Source: Verrucomicrobia bacterium UBA1200 (lineage in GTDB: Bacteria > Verrucomicrobiota > Kiritimatiellia > RFP12 > UBA1067). From it: a DNA stretch of 42,778 bases. This document shows, one piece after another, positions 7,401 to 15,101 of this stretch (position 1 is the stretch's first letter; each line of letters begins with the position of its first letter). Made by a program: the position numbers and the translations under genes. The notes below the pieces were generated by a model that was given only the letters and a program-made list of their open reading frames with translations, had not been told where the DNA came from and did no database searches. The stretch covers positions 1-42,778 of the forward strand of contig DBXY01000006.1 in assembly GCA_002309765.1 (NCBI GenBank). Reading direction: 5' to 3'.

Positions 7401-8375
7401 GATTGGACAGGAACTTATACGGCACAACTTTTGCGGGATGAATATTCGTGGCTTCCTGGCGAAAATCCGGGTGACTGTTGCGGTTATCTTTCAATTACGG
7501 TGTCTGCGGACGGCACGGTGAAAGCCTCAGGCAAACTCGGTGACGGGACGAGTATATCTTCATCTTCTCCGTTGCTTTACGATCCGAACACCGAAGGATA
7601 TCCTTTATACGAAGGTGGTTACAATTGGTATGCGGTGGTCTATGCGTCGCCGTCTTCATACAAAGGCGGGGCGTTTCTTGCCCTATTAGGGTTTAACGGT
7701 CCTCGCGGTACCATTGCCTCAAAATTCTTCCCTGATATGGATTTATCCGGGATGTGGCATAATCTAAACCCGACATCGGGATATAACTATGGCGAGGGGT
7801 TTTCGCTAGATTTTTACGTTAATGGTGCGTATTACGACAAGCTCGCAAAACTGTCGGATTATTATGACGCCATGCGGGTTAATATCTTTGCCCCGGAATT
7901 GCGCTATACGTTCAAAGAGACAGTTTTGGGCGTTTCTGGGCGCAAACAGACGGAGACCTGGGCGGAATATGCGGAGTCATCAGATCTTTCGGCGCAGAGC
8001 GGGCTGGTAGTTGGCATAAACGGTAAAGGGACTGGGTTTCTTGTTGAGAAAACAACCCGTCCTGTTCAGGATAAGGTAACAAAGCAATGGGTTTACAATG
8101 GCGCAAACGATGGCAGGTTAACTTTGTCGTTTACGCAGGCTACCGGCATATTTAAAGGGTCATACACGTTTTGGTACGACTATGTGTCGGCGTTTGACAA
8201 TACCACCGGCAAAGCGACCAACGCGCATAACTCAAAAAAAGTGAACTTTGAGGGTATTTTTGTGCAAGGAGCCGATGGACTGAAAGGTTTCTATCCTTGG
8301 GAAGCGACCGGCGGAGAAGAAAAAACTTACAAATTTAAAATGCCGTATCCGGTTTGGCTAACACCGTTGCAATGA
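4413..8375 (+). CDS. Secreted multidomain lipase-like alpha/beta hydrolase with InlB-type and Ig-like modules
   Basis: This gene encodes 1320 residues with a signal peptide (about 1-23). An alpha/beta hydrolase follows: FLHGWNSDG near 29-37 (oxyanion region) and the nucleophile elbow GHSMGG with Ser105, as in triacylglycerol lipases and PGAP1-like esterases. Downstream are an InlB/Listeria-Bacteroides repeat (about 390-450, ending YAHW), a beta-sandwich-like module (about 453-583, ending DCGWVDAIEWKP), a second InlB-type repeat (about 586-660), and two putative Ig domains of the He_PIG type (about 700-750 and 790-845; LPPGLKFDQKTQTISG and LPTGLRFDSKTGTITG). A C-terminal beta-rich region contains GSATLTVSATGKISGKL. 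The first half is AT-rich and the C-terminal third is more GC-rich, suggesting a chimeric origin. It probably acts at the cell surface or outside on lipids or esters. Confidence 0.8.
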   Translation: MKTNHKFVLAIFIVICTTFSVSAKHPVVFLHGWNSDGSVWSKMKSLLISNMGYESSELFAYSYYNKYFGYSTSDKIETIAAGVAAEITETYYDAGEVPVDVVGHSMGGLLIRTMLANDLIDKKCLGRFIAIAAPNYGQNIGSLGGVQAGQMKYGSKFLWDLADAWHYRNKKLAETLCIAGACDTENGSKWDGLIHTWSASLDDAPVRYVYRRHSDAHKWWPRFWDIYNIYSCAKGTNDSVYKLVSEFLKSGKVLSQDLCDYTPPEYVYTQGGIFFQVIRPDGSEVYYPNTNPNLAPVYWHEQLNKRIIADFLEHGYDDHETQKYGIELVYGTMPQGTYRLTVDESDNTLEFQVSGVPVYGGRMSVVRLRTDRLAVYDTARVILDSCDAKSTKYERHFPLSGNNYVYNLPTPTWNDRIFEGWYTLPAGGELVQNWSLAPKHDTILYAHWKEALRTIYDYDNWNKYYTGGDNEWVNVYPGYRGNYSFKSGPIEDYSASWLEKTVTGSGKLSFVWKVSSEENYDKLILSVDGSICETISGKIDEWATVISMIAGEGEHKIRWTYIKDAKKISGSDCGWVDAIEWKPEVTVVLYGNGGTIYGYDTYTKRWYSSESKYVSIPKPLRSGYTFKGWYDSPLDSGHYVEEVSMITDTPGETTYYAHWQYDVPVGWYEIAMDFEDLYQAEDNGAFNVNLRSLTSSKFEPKYSVKGLPPGLKFDQKTQTISGTATKPGVYTVTVNATSVTVTKPVVKTFTLTVPNLVCEVLPNLLQARDAYGTIYTGVAFDPSLVDCSAKMGWTVMASGLPTGLRFDSKTGTITGVPTKTGTHTVTFTATKSGEKAQISSITLTISSLPNWAQGTFVGCLGEFGKYGSATLTVSATGKISGKLAHSGKSWTISVPCYDSVCSCNDIDWGIWECGDFDMIDKDSPVFSIIADAKSGRETIQVLLFVCNETMPEGLRMVNSIVAGFFDDDDWRCLPIVLRRNMWKDKATANAAKSVLSDWTGTYTAQLLRDEYSWLPGENPGDCCGYLSITVSADGTVKASGKLGDGTSISSSSPLLYDPNTEGYPLYEGGYNWYAVVYASPSSYKGGAFLALLGFNGPRGTIASKFFPDMDLSGMWHNLNPTSGYNYGEGFSLDFYVNGAYYDKLAKLSDYYDAMRVNIFAPELRYTFKETVLGVSGRKQTETWAEYAESSDLSAQSGLVVGINGKGTGFLVEKTTRPVQDKVTKQWVYNGANDGRLTLSFTQATGIFKGSYTFWYDYVSAFDNTTGKATNAHNSKKVNFEGIFVQGADGLKGFYPWEATGGEEKTYKFKMPYPVWLTPLQ

Positions 8376-8474
8376 CCGGCATTGGCGAACCGGCACATCG
8401 AAAAAGGATGCCTTTGGGTATAAAAGGGCGGGATTGGGGACGATTTTTCGGCTAATATTAATTTGGATTTACGC

Positions 8475-8503
8475 TTGACAAGTGGCGGAAGATTGGTGAT
8501 AAA
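8475..8503 (+). promoter_or_regulatory. Possible sigma70 promoter before the beta-strand protein gene
   Basis: TTGACA at 8475-8480 and GATAAA at 8498-8503 are separated by 17 bases, about 45 bases before the chosen start. The -35 is perfect and the -10 weak. Confidence 0.4.
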
Positions 8504-8548
8504 GACAGTACATTTTGGATTATGTGTGTAACGAGCGGGGGGAATGTT

Positions 8549-9880
8549 ATGTGTGTAAATCCGTATGCGGGAAATCCGCGCGTAAGGTTTGCTGAGGGGA
8601 CTGGGGCCTCTAGACATTTGGAATGTTCTGCTCTATTCATCAGAAGATTATTTGTGCGCATTGCGGTATTGTTCGTTGCCGGTACGGCTTTTGCTGCTAC
8701 ATACACCTGGACAGGCGGTGCGGGGGACGGGTTGTTCTCTTCGCCCGGCAACTGGGACGGAGGCACCGCACCAACGGCGGCGACGGAATCCGACTCGCTT
8801 GCTTTCACGACGGGAGGCGCCGTGACTAACGATCTTTCGAACCTGACCGTCGGAGATGTAAGCGTGACGTTAACTGACGGCACTCAACTGACCATCACCG
8901 GCGGGAAATTCGGCGGTACCGGTACATTAAATATTGACGGCGCGGGCAAGCTGCTGTTCAACGCCACCAACATGCCGAACGCGAACTACTCGCAGGCAAT
9001 CGCCGTCAACGGCGGCGTCTTTCAGGTCGGAGTCGGTGGCGATTTCTACGGGGCGCTCACCGTAGCCGAAGGTGCGACCATGCTCTGTTCAAATGGGACT
9101 ATAAACTTCCGCGGTCCCGTGCAGATCGACGGCGGTGCCACCAATACCGGCGCGCAGGTACACTACTACACGAAGGTCAAAGGGAATCTGGCATGCGCCA
9201 ACGCCGGCAACACGACCTATTTCCACGGCGGACTGGATGGCATCGTCACACTATTGGGAGGTAACAGCTATAGCGGACAAGCGGTTTTCTATGAAGACAC
9301 CTCTTGCTTCCACGGCTTTTTCCGTACGAGCGGAGAATGTACGGTCAACGGCAACACCGGTGAACTGGTAAGGGAAAAGAATAATATGTTCGTCGGTAAC
9401 AAAGGCAACTGCGTTATCGGCGGCATTACCGTAAACGGACAACACAATTTCGGCGGTTTGGGAGACGGCATCAACGACACAGTACTGATTACCAATTCGA
9501 ACATTTCAGTGACGGAGGCCTTTTCCGCCGGACGCCTTGGTCCCGTAGGCTCCGGCAACAAGGCGACGGTCCGCCTTGGCGAAGGGGCAACGGTCACGGC
9601 CGACTACCTTCTCACCGGCTACAATATGTGGCCGAACTTCGGCGCGATCGAGATTCTGACCGGCTCGGTGGTGAATGTCAATAATCGGGTTTGTGTCGGC
9701 TACCATGATGGTCAGGATACTGTTCCAAAAGGGCCGACTAACGAATGGATCACGGTGGACGGCGGTACGCTGAATGCAGCCGACTGCGGTATCGGCATCG
9801 GCAGAGAACCTACAACAGATTTTTTATTTAGAAGGGGCGGAGTCTCTCGATACTTCCGCTTTTTCATCCGACAAAGTTGA
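8549..9880 (+). pseudogene. N-terminal part of an autotransporter-like beta-strand surface protein
   Basis: This open frame (443 codons) begins with an unusually long N-terminus followed by a signal-peptide-like stretch (RIAVLFVAGTAFAATYTW). Beta-strand rungs of the autotransporter-associated type follow: YTWTGGAGDGLFSSPGNWDG, many G-G-T turns, and NGGVFQVG. The ATG at 8549 is preferred because GGGGGG lies 6 nt upstream; an ATG at 8522 lacks such a site, and a non-ATG start nearer the signal peptide is possible. After GIGIGREPTTD (around 9808) the frame turns into unrelated basic and aromatic residues and stops, while a believable C-terminus continues in another frame. It is therefore a broken or recombined surface protein. 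Confidence 0.65.
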
Positions 9881-9980
9881 TGTTGAATTTACTTCACCTA
9901 AAAACGGGAAATTGAAGTTCAAAGCAACGCAAAAAAATGATTCAAATACTTTCTTTATGCGACTTAAACGCAAAAGGTGA
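9808..9980 (+). pseudogene. Orphan C-terminal tail of a beta-strand surface protein
   Basis: In a different frame from the preceding gene, about 55 residues read as a typical C-terminus of this type of secreted protein: YLEGAESLDTSAFSSDK, EFTSPKNGKLKFKATQKN, then NTFFMRLKRKR before a TGA at 9978-9980. The DNA becomes abruptly AT-rich at the switch (TTTTTTATTTAGAAG). This fits a deletion or recombination joining a GC-rich head to an AT-rich tail, rather than a single-base error. Confidence 0.55.
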
Positions 9981-10059
9981 ACTTTGTTAACAGTCATTAT
10001 GCATTTTTCATCGTTGGTGTTTGCATTAGCGGAATTTTTCCGTTTCACCCCGTTTCCAT

Positions 10060-10088
10060 TTGACATTTCGCGTTGATTTTGGTTGAAT
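10060..10088 (+). promoter_or_regulatory. Sigma70-type promoter for etfBA
   Basis: A perfect TTGACA at 10060-10065 is followed after 17 bases by TTGAAT at 10083-10088. The predicted start lies about 40 nt before the etfB ATG, and no gene lies between. Confidence 0.55.
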
Positions 10089-10137
10089 AATAGACGATTT
10101 TTATAGGCATTTTAGGGTTAACCATACGGGGTACGCG

Positions 10138-10938
10138 ATGCATGTTGTTGTTTGTGTGAAGCAGGTGCCGGATGCCACCAATGTTCGTATCAATCCCGAG
10201 ACGAACACGCTGATGCGCGAAGGGGTCGAGAGCATAGTAAACCCTTTCGACGAGTATGCGCTGGAAGAGGCGTTGCGGCTTAAGGATCAGTTCGGGGCGC
10301 GGGTTTCCGTGGTTTCAATGGGACCGCCGCAGGCGACGGTGGTGTTGCGCGAGGCGATGGCCCGCGGCGCGGACGACGGGGTGCTGGTGTCCAGCCGCGC
10401 TTTCGGCGGCGCCGACACGCTGGCCACGTCTTATACCATCTCCCAGGCGATTAAGAAGCTTTGCGACGGAGGAAAACCCGATTTGGTGTTGTTCGGGAAA
10501 CAGGCGATTGACGGCGACACCGCGCAGGTCGGCCCAGGCGTGTCGGAATTTCTGGACGTGCCGCTGATTACCTATGTCCGCTCCCTGAAAATGGACGCCG
10601 AAGGTAATTTCGAAGTCGAGTCCATCATGGATGACGGCGCAAACGTGATCCAAGGGAAGCTCCCCGCGGTAATGACGGTGTTGAAGGAGGCTTCGGTTCC
10701 CCGTTTCGCTTCGCTCAGCGGTTGGATGGCGGCCAAACGCGCCCAGGTGGCGGTTTACGACGAAAAGACGGTCAACGCCGACCCGGACAAGATCGGTTTG
10801 AAGGGGTCACCGACCAAAGTGGTCACCATTTTCCCGCCGCCGACCAAAACCGGCGGAAAAAAGATTGACTGCCGCAGTGACAAACAGATGGCGGTTGACG
10901 CCATTATGAAGCTCCTGAAAGAGAAAGGAATCGCGTAG
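10138..10938 (+). CDS. etfB: Electron transfer flavoprotein beta subunit
   Basis: This 266-residue protein has the full length and wording of EtfB/FixA: VVVCVKQVPDATNVRINPET at the start, NPFDEYALEEALRLKD, GKQAIDGDTAQVGPGVSEFL near the centre and LPAVMTVLKEASVPRFASLS. EtfB forms a heterodimer with EtfA in the cytoplasm, carries nucleotide or flavin, and passes electrons between dehydrogenases and a quinone, ferredoxin or NAD partner. It is followed 2 nt later by etfA, so the two are co-transcribed. No acyl-CoA or lactate dehydrogenase gene is adjacent, so the physiological electron donor cannot be read from this window. Confidence 0.95.
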   Translation: MHVVVCVKQVPDATNVRINPETNTLMREGVESIVNPFDEYALEEALRLKDQFGARVSVVSMGPPQATVVLREAMARGADDGVLVSSRAFGGADTLATSYTISQAIKKLCDGGKPDLVLFGKQAIDGDTAQVGPGVSEFLDVPLITYVRSLKMDAEGNFEVESIMDDGANVIQGKLPAVMTVLKEASVPRFASLSGWMAAKRAQVAVYDEKTVNADPDKIGLKGSPTKVVTIFPPPTKTGGKKIDCRSDKQMAVDAIMKLLKEKGIA

Positions 10939-10940
10939 AT

Positions 10941-12191
10941 ATGGCAGACGCACCTATTTTCATTGATCCCAAGAAATGCATCGGCTGCGGTAAGTGTTTG
11001 AAGGGTTGCGGTTTCGACGCTTTGTCGATGGTTGCCTCGGACGCCAACCGCGCTAAACGGATCGCGCAGGTTGATCCCGCCGCCTGCAAGGCTTGCTACG
11101 CCTGTATCGGCACTTGCCCGGTTAAGGCGATTACCGAGGTCAAAATCGAGGTTTTCGGTACCAAGGATCTTGATTCGTACCGCAACATCTGGGTTTTCGC
11201 CGAGCAGAGCCACGGTAAAATCGCCGATGTGGCGTTCGAGTTGCTGGCAAAGGCCCAGACGCTTCAGAAGCAGCGCGGGGAGGGCTGCAAGTTGGCCGCA
11301 GTGCTGCTGGGGCACAATCTGACCGACGAAATGTGCCAGTCGCTCATTGCCGGCGGGGCGGACATCGTTTACAAGGTGGATGACCCCAACCTTGACAATT
11401 ACGAGGCGAATGTTTATGTCGATGCCTGCTCGCAGCTGATCGTCAAACACAAGCCGGAGGTGATTCTGGCCGGTGCCACCGCGGTGGGACGCGCTTTCTT
11501 CGCTCGCGTGGCGGTTAAGGTTCGTACCGGACTTACCGCGGATTGCACCCAGCTGAAGGTGGAATCGACCAAAAACAAAGATACCGGCGTGATGCAGATG
11601 CTGCTTCACCAGACCCGTCCGGCGTTCGGCGGCAATATCATGGCGACCATCATGACCCCGAACCACCGTCCGCAAATGGCGACGGTTCGTCCCAGGGTGT
11701 TTAAGCGTGGAACCCCGGACCCGAAACACTCCGGCGAGGTGATCGCCGAGGTGCTGAAGCTGATTGCGCCGCAGACCCGGTTGGTGTCGTCCGTCCGCAA
11801 CGCGGATGACGTGGACATCGCCGGAGCGGAAATCCTCGTGTCCGGCGGGCGCGGCTTGAAAAAGGCCGAGAATTTCGAGATGCTGTTCAAATTGGCCAAG
11901 CTTATCGGCGCCGAGGTGGCGGTGTCCCGTGCCGTGGTTGACGCTGGCTGGTGTACCGCTTCCCGTCAGGTCGGACAAACCGGAAAGACGGTTTGCCCGA
12001 AACTTTATCTGGCGTTCGGCATTTCCGGGGCAATCCAACATTTGGAGGGGATGCGCGCTTCGGACACCATCATTGCGGTGAACAGCGACCCCAACGCCCC
12101 GATCTTCGGCGTGGCCGACCTTGGAATCGTGGGGGATTTGTTTGAAATCCTTCCCGCGCTGGTGGCGGCGCTGGAACAGCAAAAACAGTGA
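10941..12191 (+). CDS. etfA: Electron transfer flavoprotein alpha subunit with N-terminal 2x[4Fe-4S] ferredoxin domain
   Basis: This 416-residue protein is longer than classic EtfA because of about 65 N-terminal residues with two ferredoxin Cys clusters: Cys13, 16, 19, 23 (CIGCGKCLKGC) and Cys49, 52, 55, 59 (CKACYACIGTCP). The C-terminal FAD domain has SGGRGLKKAENF, VDAGWCTASRQVGQTGK, GISGAIQHLEG and APIFGVADLGIVGD, all typical of EtfA. Ferredoxin-extended EtfA proteins are known from electron-bifurcating or confurcating complexes of anaerobes (CarE and LctC types), so energy-conserving electron transfer involving ferredoxin and NADH is a reasonable inference. AAAGGA precedes the ATG. A strong terminator follows. 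Confidence 0.95.
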   Translation: MADAPIFIDPKKCIGCGKCLKGCGFDALSMVASDANRAKRIAQVDPAACKACYACIGTCPVKAITEVKIEVFGTKDLDSYRNIWVFAEQSHGKIADVAFELLAKAQTLQKQRGEGCKLAAVLLGHNLTDEMCQSLIAGGADIVYKVDDPNLDNYEANVYVDACSQLIVKHKPEVILAGATAVGRAFFARVAVKVRTGLTADCTQLKVESTKNKDTGVMQMLLHQTRPAFGGNIMATIMTPNHRPQMATVRPRVFKRGTPDPKHSGEVIAEVLKLIAPQTRLVSSVRNADDVDIAGAEILVSGGRGLKKAENFEMLFKLAKLIGAEVAVSRAVVDAGWCTASRQVGQTGKTVCPKLYLAFGISGAIQHLEGMRASDTIIAVNSDPNAPIFGVADLGIVGDLFEILPALVAALEQQKQ

Positions 12192-12200
12192 TTTGCCTAA

Positions 12201-12230
12201 AAAAGGCCGGCTCGAATGAGCCGGCCTTTT
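12201..12230. terminator. Bidirectional rho-independent terminator
   Basis: A 13-bp perfect stem pairs AAAAGGCCGGCTC (12201-12213) with its complement (12218-12230) around the loop GAAT. It is flanked by A-runs on the left and T-runs on the right. It lies between the convergent etfA (plus) and nitrilase-GDPD gene (minus) and can serve both. Confidence 0.9.
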
Positions 12231-12255
12231 TTTTGTGCCGTCGGTTGTGCACGAC

Positions 12256-13944
12256 TCATTTCAAGCCGGTGGCGGCGGATATGGGTTGGTAGTCGTTGGT
12301 AAGAATGGTGTCGACTCCCATGTCGAGGAATTTTTTGGCCTCTTCGGGATTGTCCGACCAGAACACGTTCACACGGAGACCGGCGGCATGGGCGCGATCG
12401 ATAAGCGCTTGGTCGAAGTGCGGTTTGAACAGCTGGACCATTTGGCACTTGTGCTGGATGGCGCGATCGACGATATCGGGGCGGGTTTTGTTGTTGCCCC
12501 GATTACCCATGCACCGCGGAATGTCCGGGGCGAGCTTTGCGAGTTGGTCTTGTATATCACCGTTACTGGTCATAAAGTAAACGTGACCGCGCGCATCGTA
12601 GGCATCGATTGAATGGATAATCTTTTTCAGATACTTCTCATCCCAAGGTTTGCCGACATCCTTGACGTGAATGTTCATCAGCGTGTGGCAGGAAAGTTTC
12701 GCCAGGATTTCATCGAACTTCAGGATGCGCATCCCGGCGAAATGCGGGTTCTTTTTTGAGCCAAAATCGAGTTTGGCTAGCTCATCGTAAGTGTGTTCGT
12801 AAACCTTGCCGTTACCGTCAGACACGCGGTTTAAGGTGGCGTCGTGGATGGAGACGATTTCACCGTCTTTGGTCCACCAGAGGTCGAATTCGATTTCCGC
12901 CGCCCCCAGACCCACAGCGGCGCCAAACGCCGCAAGACTGTTTTCCGGGGCGATAGTGCTGAAACCGCGATGGGCGCAAAGCCGTTTTGCCGGGGCGTCT
13001 TTGAATCCGGGGATTATCGCGCTGCCGCCGGGGCGGTATTTCCAAGGGCGACGCCCGATCTCGATGTATGCGGGGTGGGTGTCGGGCGGATTGCCGTAAC
13101 CGGCGGGTTTTAGGTACTTCGCGTGCGGATCGAATTCGACTTCCAGTGTTCCGACCTTGCTGTACATATTTCCGAGCATTTCGCCCATCGGGGAGACCAC
13201 CATTGAACATCCGCCGAGTTGCGAATCCAACCCCATGCTTACCGATGACCGCACCAGATAGGCGGCGGTGTTGTAGGCCGCAAAACGCCCGAACATTTCA
13301 AGCGCGTCATGACGGTCGCTACGCTGATGGGAGCAACCGATAATCACATCCGGTTTGTAGCGGGCGATGTTGGCGAAATTCTCGTAGAAGTAGAAATCGT
13401 AACAGGTGAGAAAGGCGTATCGAATGCCGTCAATATCGAGAATGTAAGGTTCGGTCCATTCCCACATGTATGAAGCGTCGAATCCCCACTTTTTATGTTC
13501 CCCGGCGGTGAGATGCTCTTTGTTGTATTTACCCACGCATTTGCCGGTTTTGTCGAAAGCGAACGTGGTGTTCCTGGCACCGGCAGGGGTAAAGTCCAGA
13601 GCGTTTACAAAGAGAGTGGCCCCGCAGCGTTTTGCCGTTTCCGCGCAAGCGGCTAGCAACGGTTCGTTGTATTTTTTCGCGGCGGCTTCAACCTCTTCCT
13701 TTGTCCCCAACCGCGCTTGCCGGTCGCTGGCTTCGGGGAGGACAATCAGGTCTAAGCTTTCGTCGCAAAGCTTTAAATGGTCGAACTCCCATTGCATGCT
13801 GGAGTCGATATCCGCCGCGTTGAGGGCGTAAGGGGGCTGGAACACGCAAACCTTTATTTTTTGCTTGGTTGGTGTTTCTGCGTTCTGGGCGAAGAGTGCC
13901 ATCGCCAGTCCTGCGGCAACGGCGGCGAGGATTGTTCTTTTCAT
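12256..13944 (-). CDS. Secreted carbon-nitrogen hydrolase (nitrilase superfamily) fused to glycerophosphodiester phosphodiesterase
   Basis: This 562-residue protein starts with a signal peptide (MKRTILAAVAAGLAMALFA). Residues ~30-275 are a nitrilase-superfamily domain with the expected Glu-Lys-Cys triad: Glu71 in LPEA, Lys142 in KYNKEHLT, Cys181 in LTCYDFYF. Residues ~320-560 are a GDPD domain with AHRGFSTIAPENS (His325, Arg326, Glu334), Glu352/Asp354 and IHDATLNRVSDG (His367). Both active sites look intact. The first domain should cleave C-N (amide or nitrile) bonds, the second glycerophosphodiesters, both outside the cytoplasm. The ATG at 13944 overlaps the upstream symporter stop by 4 nt (ATGA) and has AAAGGA upstream, so the two are translationally coupled. 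The exact substrates are unknown. Confidence 0.85.
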   Translation of the reverse strand: MKRTILAAVAAGLAMALFAQNAETPTKQKIKVCVFQPPYALNAADIDSSMQWEFDHLKLCDESLDLIVLPEASDRQARLGTKEEVEAAAKKYNEPLLAACAETAKRCGATLFVNALDFTPAGARNTTFAFDKTGKCVGKYNKEHLTAGEHKKWGFDASYMWEWTEPYILDIDGIRYAFLTCYDFYFYENFANIARYKPDVIIGCSHQRSDRHDALEMFGRFAAYNTAAYLVRSSVSMGLDSQLGGCSMVVSPMGEMLGNMYSKVGTLEVEFDPHAKYLKPAGYGNPPDTHPAYIEIGRRPWKYRPGGSAIIPGFKDAPAKRLCAHRGFSTIAPENSLAAFGAAVGLGAAEIEFDLWWTKDGEIVSIHDATLNRVSDGNGKVYEHTYDELAKLDFGSKKNPHFAGMRILKFDEILAKLSCHTLMNIHVKDVGKPWDEKYLKKIIHSIDAYDARGHVYFMTSNGDIQDQLAKLAPDIPRCMGNRGNNKTRPDIVDRAIQHKCQMVQLFKPHFDQALIDRAHAAGLRVNVFWSDNPEEAKKFLDMGVDTILTNDYQPISAATGLK

Positions 13945-15101
13945 GAAGGGTATCCTTTCTTTCCGAAAAAGCGGTCGATTACCATTGCGATTGCCCCGTC
14001 GCCGGTAACGTTGGCGGCCGGGCCGTAACCGTCCAGCGCGAGGTACAGTGCCATCAACACCCCGGTCTGCTCCGCGGTGAAGCATAAGATCGATTCGAGA
14101 AAGCCGACACTGGCCATCAGCACGCCTCCCATTACGCCTGGTGCGGCAACTGCGGCAACCGCCACCATGAAAATAAAATTGGCGACCTTTGCCGGCGGCA
14201 GCTCAAGTTTGTAGATAAGGGCAATCGCGCATACGCTGGTCAGGAGCTTGACTGCACTTCCAACCATGTGGACGTTCGCGCAGAGCGGCACCACAAAGTT
14301 TCGGATGTCTTTTGAAATACGGTTGCGTTCGCAACATTCAAGCGTTACGGGAATTACCGCCGAAGACGACGCGATGGAGAGTCCGGTGAGATATGCGGGC
14401 AACATTCGCCAAAGGCAGGCGAACGGATTGCGCTTTGATAACAAACCGGCGATAATGTAGAGAATTATCAGAAAGACGATGGTAAGCCCCCAGCCGGTGC
14501 CGATAACCTTGAACATAACCCCGGCCATCGTTTTAAGGCGGCCCGAGGCGGTCATTTCGCTTATCATAGAAAGAATGTAAACCGGGATCCCTGGAATTAT
14601 GACACGGTTTATGGTAAGCTTGACGATTGAGCTGAAATCGTCCATGCAACGCCTTAAGTGCTCAGATCCGGTGGCTACTGTTCCGATGCCGGTAATGAAT
14701 GAGAGCGCAAGAGCTGTTATCACGTCGCACACGGGTGGGATCTTCAAAGTAAAGTAGGGGAGAAACTCCTTCGCGTTTTTTGCGCTTTCCATCGCGCCTT
14801 CGCCAACATACAAAGGCAGTAAAAATTCGGCACAGCCATACGCAAAAAAGCCGGCGGACACGGTTGAAAGGTATGATATCGCCAGTACGGTAAAAAGCAT
14901 CCGTCCGGCGCCTTTGCCGACATCGGCTATTGCGGGAGTCACCAACCCGATTATCAGCAGCGGAACGATAAATTTAAGTAATTGGGCGAAAAATACGTTA
15001 AAAGTCTTAAAAGCCCGGATGCCAACATCCGGCAGAACGATGCCGAGCGCGACGCCCAAGAGGATCGCGACAACAATTTTTACAAACAGTGACGATTTCA
15101 T
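13941..15101 (-). CDS. DAACS-family sodium (or proton)-dependent carboxylate/amino-acid symporter
   Basis: This ~386-residue polytopic membrane protein starts at ATG 15101 (MKSSLFVKIVVAILLGVALG); a GTG at 15128 is the alternative. Family features include the helical-hairpin serine motif SSSAVIPVTLECCERN and the C-terminal NVTGDGAIAMVIDRFFG. Binding-site positions differ from glutamate/aspartate transporters: the NMDGT motif reads HMVGS, and the arginine that binds the substrate side-chain carboxylate in GltPh (DMGRT) is replaced (DGYGP). A neutral or otherwise different substrate is therefore likely. It is coupled by a 4-nt overlap to the downstream secreted nitrilase-GDPD enzyme, so import of a product of that enzyme is a plausible inference. 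Confidence 0.85.
   Translation of the reverse strand: MKSSLFVKIVVAILLGVALGIVLPDVGIRAFKTFNVFFAQLLKFIVPLLIIGLVTPAIADVGKGAGRMLFTVLAISYLSTVSAGFFAYGCAEFLLPLYVGEGAMESAKNAKEFLPYFTLKIPPVCDVITALALSFITGIGTVATGSEHLRRCMDDFSSIVKLTINRVIIPGIPVYILSMISEMTASGRLKTMAGVMFKVIGTGWGLTIVFLIILYIIAGLLSKRNPFACLWRMLPAYLTGLSIASSSAVIPVTLECCERNRISKDIRNFVVPLCANVHMVGSAVKLLTSVCAIALIYKLELPPAKVANFIFMVAVAAVAAPGVMGGVLMASVGFLESILCFTAEQTGVLMALYLALDGYGPAANVTGDGAIAMVIDRFFGKKGYPS

Noticed and set aside
8376..8410. Possible terminator after the lipase-like gene (CCGG ... CCGG)
   Set aside because: The arms pair over only 4 bp and there is no T-run.
10755..12182. 475-codon open frame on the minus strand
   Set aside because: It lies fully antisense to etfA and the end of etfB, whose family motifs are unmistakable. 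Its product is His/Arg/Gly-rich without domains, typical of a shadow frame in GC-rich DNA.
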